A stretch of 64,000 nucleotides of DNA from Candidatus Pantoea deserta (GTDB lineage: Bacteria > Pseudomonadota > Gammaproteobacteria > Enterobacterales > Enterobacteriaceae): assembly GCF_003813865.1 (NCBI RefSeq), contig NZ_RMVG01000003.1:372001-436000 (forward strand). Direction: 5' to 3'. The translations under genes and the position numbers were made by a program. Position 1 is the stretch's first letter; every line of letters begins with the position of its first letter. Under the pieces are notes generated by a model. The model saw nothing but the letters and a program-made list of their open reading frames with translations, did no database searches and was not told where the DNA came from. Positions 61,118-64,000 of the stretch are shown one piece after another.

Positions 61118-61364
61118 ACGCCAGGTGATAACGTGAAGAGAGCGTAAGGGCCAGATATTTAAATACGTTAAATACTGCGGTGGTTTTTGCCGTCGGCAAG
61201 CCTTCTTCGTCAAGAAAAAAGGGACCGCGAAACACCAGGACATCGCCCTGCTGAATCACATTATCCGCTTCGAGTCCGGCAAAATAATCATCATGCTCTC
61301 TGGCAAGCGCATTGGCCTTTTCCAGTAACTTCTGGTGTGAAATGGGCTGGGTACTATTCTGCAT
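61116..61364 (-). CDS. yciN: DUF2498 protein YciN
   Basis: 82 residues (E. coli 83). Small acidic protein with conserved LVFRGPFFLDEEGLPTAKTT and NVFKYLA. Function unknown. Divergent from topA. Confidence 0.94.
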   Translation of the reverse strand: MQNSTQPISHQKLLEKANALAREHDDYFAGLEADNVIQQGDVLVFRGPFFLDEEGLPTAKTTAVFNVFKYLALTLSSRYHLA

Positions 61365-61736
61365 CTGTTGTCGCCTTTTTTGACATGCACAAAATCCTTT
61401 CTATATTACTTGCCGAAACCGCTGTGCGGCAAATCAACAAAATGTGGCAATTTCTGGCGCAAAATTAAACAGAGTGCTAATTAAGTTGCGTAACGAATTT
61501 TATCAGGTAGAGTGTGGGCGATTCAGATTTCAGGGAAATCACACCGGGAAGTGTGATTATGTCAGATGAAAAAATCGCATTTATTCATAACGTTGCATAT
61601 GTATATGCCGCCTGACCTGAGATTGACCCCGCAGCCTTGAAAAGCAGAACAGGCGCAACAATATTGAACCCAATGGGTTTCAGGGCATCAAATCCTCTCC
61701 CGTTTATCAGGACGTTTTCATTAGGTAAAGGTACAT
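61365..61736. other. yciN / topA promoter region
   Basis: 372 bp carrying promoters for both genes. An 8-bp inverted repeat AATCACAC-CGGGAA-GTGTGATT lies at 61537-61558. No reading frame inside is convincing. E. coli topA has several promoters here, including a supercoiling-sensitive one; I could not assign them. Confidence 0.45.
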
Positions 61737-64000
61737 ATGGGTAAAGCACTCGTCATCGTTGAGTCCCCGGCAAAGGCCAAAACAATCAATAAATACCTCG
61801 GTAGTGACTACGTGGTGAAATCCAGCGTCGGTCATATCCGTGATTTGCCGACCAGTGGTTCAACCGCAAAAAAGAGTGCTGACGGGGCAGGCGACAAAAA
61901 AGCCAAAAAGGTTAAAAAAGATGAAAAAGCCGCGCTGGTTAGCCGAATGGGCGTGGACCCGTATCACGGCTGGAAGGCCGACTATCAAATCCTGCCCGGC
62001 AAGGAAAAAGTCGTTTCCGAGCTAAAAGCGCTGGCGGCAAATGCTGACCACATTTATCTCGCAACCGACCTTGACCGCGAAGGGGAAGCCATTGCCTGGC
62101 ATCTGCGCGAAGTGATCGGCGGCGACGATAAACGCTTCAGCCGCGTCGTGTTTAATGAAATCACTAAGAATGCGATTCGTCAGGCCTTCGACACGCCTGG
62201 CGAACTGAATATCGACCGCGTTAATGCTCAGCAGGCGCGTCGTTTTATGGACCGCGTGGTGGGCTATATGGTCTCGCCGCTGCTGTGGAAAAAGATTGCG
62301 CGCGGTTTATCCGCCGGTCGCGTCCAGTCTGTGGCGGTGCGCCTCGTGGTTGAGCGCGAGCGCGAAATCAAAGCCTTTGTACCGGAAGAGTACTGGGAGC
62401 TGAATGCCGACCTCAATACGGCAAAAGGCGATCTGTTGACGATGTCCGTTACGCACCAGAACGACACTCCGTTCCGGCCGGTAAACGGCGACCAGACCCA
62501 GGCCGCCGTCGCGCTGCTGGAAAAGGCGCGTTTCGAGGTTATCGATCGCGAAGATAAACCCACCAGCAGTAAGCCTGGCGCGCCCTTTATTACCTCGACG
62601 CTTCAGCAGGCCGCCAGTACGCGACTTGGCTTCGGCGTGAAAAAAACCATGATGATGGCGCAGCGTCTGTACGAAGCGGGTCACATTACCTATATGCGTA
62701 CCGACTCGACCAACCTGAGTCAGGATGCCATCGCGATGGCGCGCGGCTATATCGATAAAAACTTCGGCAAAAAATATCTGCCGGAAACGGCAAACACCTA
62801 CGCCAGTAAAGAGAACTCGCAGGAAGCGCACGAAGCGATTCGTCCATCCGATGTGGATGTCGTGGCGGAAAAGCTCAAGGATATGGAAGCTGATGCGCAG
62901 AAGCTTTATCAGCTGATCTGGCGTCAGTTTGTCGCCTGTCAGATGGTGCCTGCCCAGTATGACTCCACGACGCTGACCGTGGCCGCCGCAGGGTTCAAAC
63001 TGAAGGCCAAAGGCCGGACGCTGCGTTTCGACGGCTGGACGCGCGTGATGCCTGCGCTGCGTAAAAATGACGAAGACCATACGCTGCCGCCGGTAGAAAA
63101 AGGCGAAACGCTGGATCTTCAGCAGTTGATCCCCAGCCAGCACTTTACCAAGCCGCCTGCACGTTTCAGTGAAGCGTCGCTGGTGCGCGAGCTGGAAAAG
63201 CGCGGCATCGGCCGTCCTTCCACCTATGCGGCCATTATCTCCACCATTCAGGATCGCGGCTATGTGCGGGTAGAAAACCGCCGTTTCTACGCGGAAAAAA
63301 TGGGGGAGATAGTTACCGATCGCCTGGAAGAGAATTTCCGCGATCTGATGAACTATGACTTCACCGCCACGATGGAAGACAGTCTCGATCAGGTTGCGAA
63401 TAACCAGGCTGAATGGAAAGGGGTGCTGGATAACTTCTTCAGCGACTTTACTCAGCAGCTGGACAAGGCGGAGAAAGATCCCGAAGAGGGCGGCATGCAG
63501 CCGAACCAGATGGTTTTGACCTCTATCGACTGCCCGACCTGTGGACGCAAAATGGGTATCCGCACCGCCAGCACCGGCGTCTTCCTGGGCTGCTCTGGCT
63601 ATGCGCTGCCGCCTAAAGAGCGCTGCAAGCAGACCATTAACCTGATCCCGGAAAATGAAGTGCTGAACGTGCTGGAAGGCGACGATGCGGAAACGAACGC
63701 GCTGCGCGCGCGCCGTCGCTGCCAGAAGTGCGGCACGGCGATGGACAGCTATCTGATCGATCCGCAACGCAAGCTGCACGTCTGTGGTAATAACCCGGAG
63801 TGCGACGGTTACGAAATCGAACAGGGCGAGTTCCGTATCAAAGGCTATGACGGTCCGATCGTCGAGTGCGAGAAGTGCGGCTCTGAAATGCATCTGAAAA
63901 TGGGGCGTTTCGGCAAGTACATGGCCTGTACCAACGATGAGTGTAAAAATACGCGTAAGATCCTGCGCAACGGCGAAGTCGCGCCACCGAAAGAAGATCC
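61737..64000 (+). CDS. topA: DNA topoisomerase I, 3' end beyond window
   Basis: 754 complete codons of about 865. Relaxes negative supercoils. Toprim motifs [12 protein letters not shown] (residues 6-17) and [14 protein letters not shown] (about 111), catalytic Tyr in [13 protein letters not shown] (about 320), and C-terminal zinc motifs ([27 protein letters not shown]) in order; the remaining zinc-ribbon repeats lie past the edge. A lysine-rich insert (about 42-66) precedes the DPYHGW segment, as in E. coli. Confidence 0.98.
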   Translation, partial: MGKALVIVESPAKAKTINKYLGSDYVVKSSVGHIRDLPTSGSTAKKSADGAGDKKAKKVKKDEKAALVSRMGVDPYHGWKADYQILPGKEKVVSELKALAANADHIYLATDLDREGEAIAWHLREVIGGDDKRFSRVVFNEITKNAIRQAFDTPGELNIDRVNAQQARRFMDRVVGYMVSPLLWKKIARGLSAGRVQSVAVRLVVEREREIKAFVPEEYWELNADLNTAKGDLLTMSVTHQNDTPFRPVNGDQTQAAVALLEKARFEVIDREDKPTSSKPGAPFITSTLQQAASTRLGFGVKKTMMMAQRLYEAGHITYMRTDSTNLSQDAIAMARGYIDKNFGKKYLPETANTYASKENSQEAHEAIRPSDVDVVAEKLKDMEADAQKLYQLIWRQFVACQMVPAQYDSTTLTVAAAGFKLKAKGRTLRFDGWTRVMPALRKNDEDHTLPPVEKGETLDLQQLIPSQHFTKPPARFSEASLVRELEKRGIGRPSTYAAIISTIQDRGYVRVENRRFYAEKMGEIVTDRLEENFRDLMNYDFTATMEDSLDQVANNQAEWKGVLDNFFSDFTQQLDKAEKDPEEGGMQPNQMVLTSIDCPTCGRKMGIRTASTGVFLGCSGYALPPKERCKQTINLIPENEVLNVLEGDDAETNALRARRRCQKCGTAMDSYLIDPQRKLHVCGNNPECDGYEIEQGEFRIKGYDGPIVECEKCGSEMHLKMGRFGKYMACTNDECKNTRKILRNGEVAPPKED

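Noticed and set aside
61187..61468. 93-codon frame across yciN and its upstream region
   Set aside because: Antisense to yciN and through its promoter; no ribosome site.
62307..63893. 528-codon frame antisense to topA
   Set aside because: Mirror of a GC-biased coding strand; the topA frame is fully explained by homology. Similar antisense frames lie opposite ugd (22987-24039) and oppA (33523-34743).

Overview
The window is a chromosomal stretch of an enterobacterium, most likely a member of the Erwiniaceae (Pantoea/Mixta/Erwinia type). Nearly every gene has a close Escherichia coli homologue in E. coli-like order, but trpG and trpD are separate genes, a UDP-glucose dehydrogenase and a UDP-glucuronate epimerase gene lie between galU and hns, and several E. 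coli neighbours (selD, kch, yciEFG, yciQ) are missing from their usual places. The genus cannot be fixed from this sequence alone. Nothing seen marks a plasmid, integrated phage or insertion sequence.

Left block (1-17.3 kb): 3'-truncated cvrA (window edge), the nitrogen-stress pair yeaG-yeaH with a well-formed sigma-54 promoter, mipA, yeaE, yeaD, gapA, msrB-yeaC, ansA-pncA, sppA, ydjA, topB-ynjH and xthA. This matches the E. coli 39-40 min region in one orientation.

Junction (17.3-18.2 kb): two tandem tRNA-Tyr(GTA) genes with a strong stable-RNA promoter, followed downstream by a 171-bp tandem repeat array in which each unit ends in an 18-bp copy of the tRNA 3' end. This is the counterpart of the E. 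coli tyrT/rtT repeat region. It sits where the left block meets a second conserved block.

Right block (18.3-64 kb): purU, ychJ, rssA-rssB (sigma-S turnover), galU-ugd-epimerase (UDP-sugar supply), hns, tdk, adhE, ychE, an oligopeptide transporter with two tandem oppA genes (oppA-oppA-oppBCDF), yciU, cls, yciY, a small membrane protein, yciI, tonB, yciA-yciB-yciC, a cysteine-cluster protein, ompW with an FNR box, a BON lipoprotein, the trpLEGDCBA operon with operator and attenuator, rnm-yciO, an accessory pocket (trypsin-like lipoprotein, AT-rich spacer, MHS transporter), rluB, btuR-yciK, sohB, yciN and the start of topA (cut by the window edge). This corresponds to E. coli 27.8-28.7 min.

The main items for a second look are the tRNA-derived repeat array with its conserved internal inverted repeat, the read-through trpL leader peptide, the overlapping 7-codon reading frame before the first oppA, and the yciO-rluB accessory pocket. 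I found no convincing wholly new multi-gene system; most of the window is conserved housekeeping chromosome.
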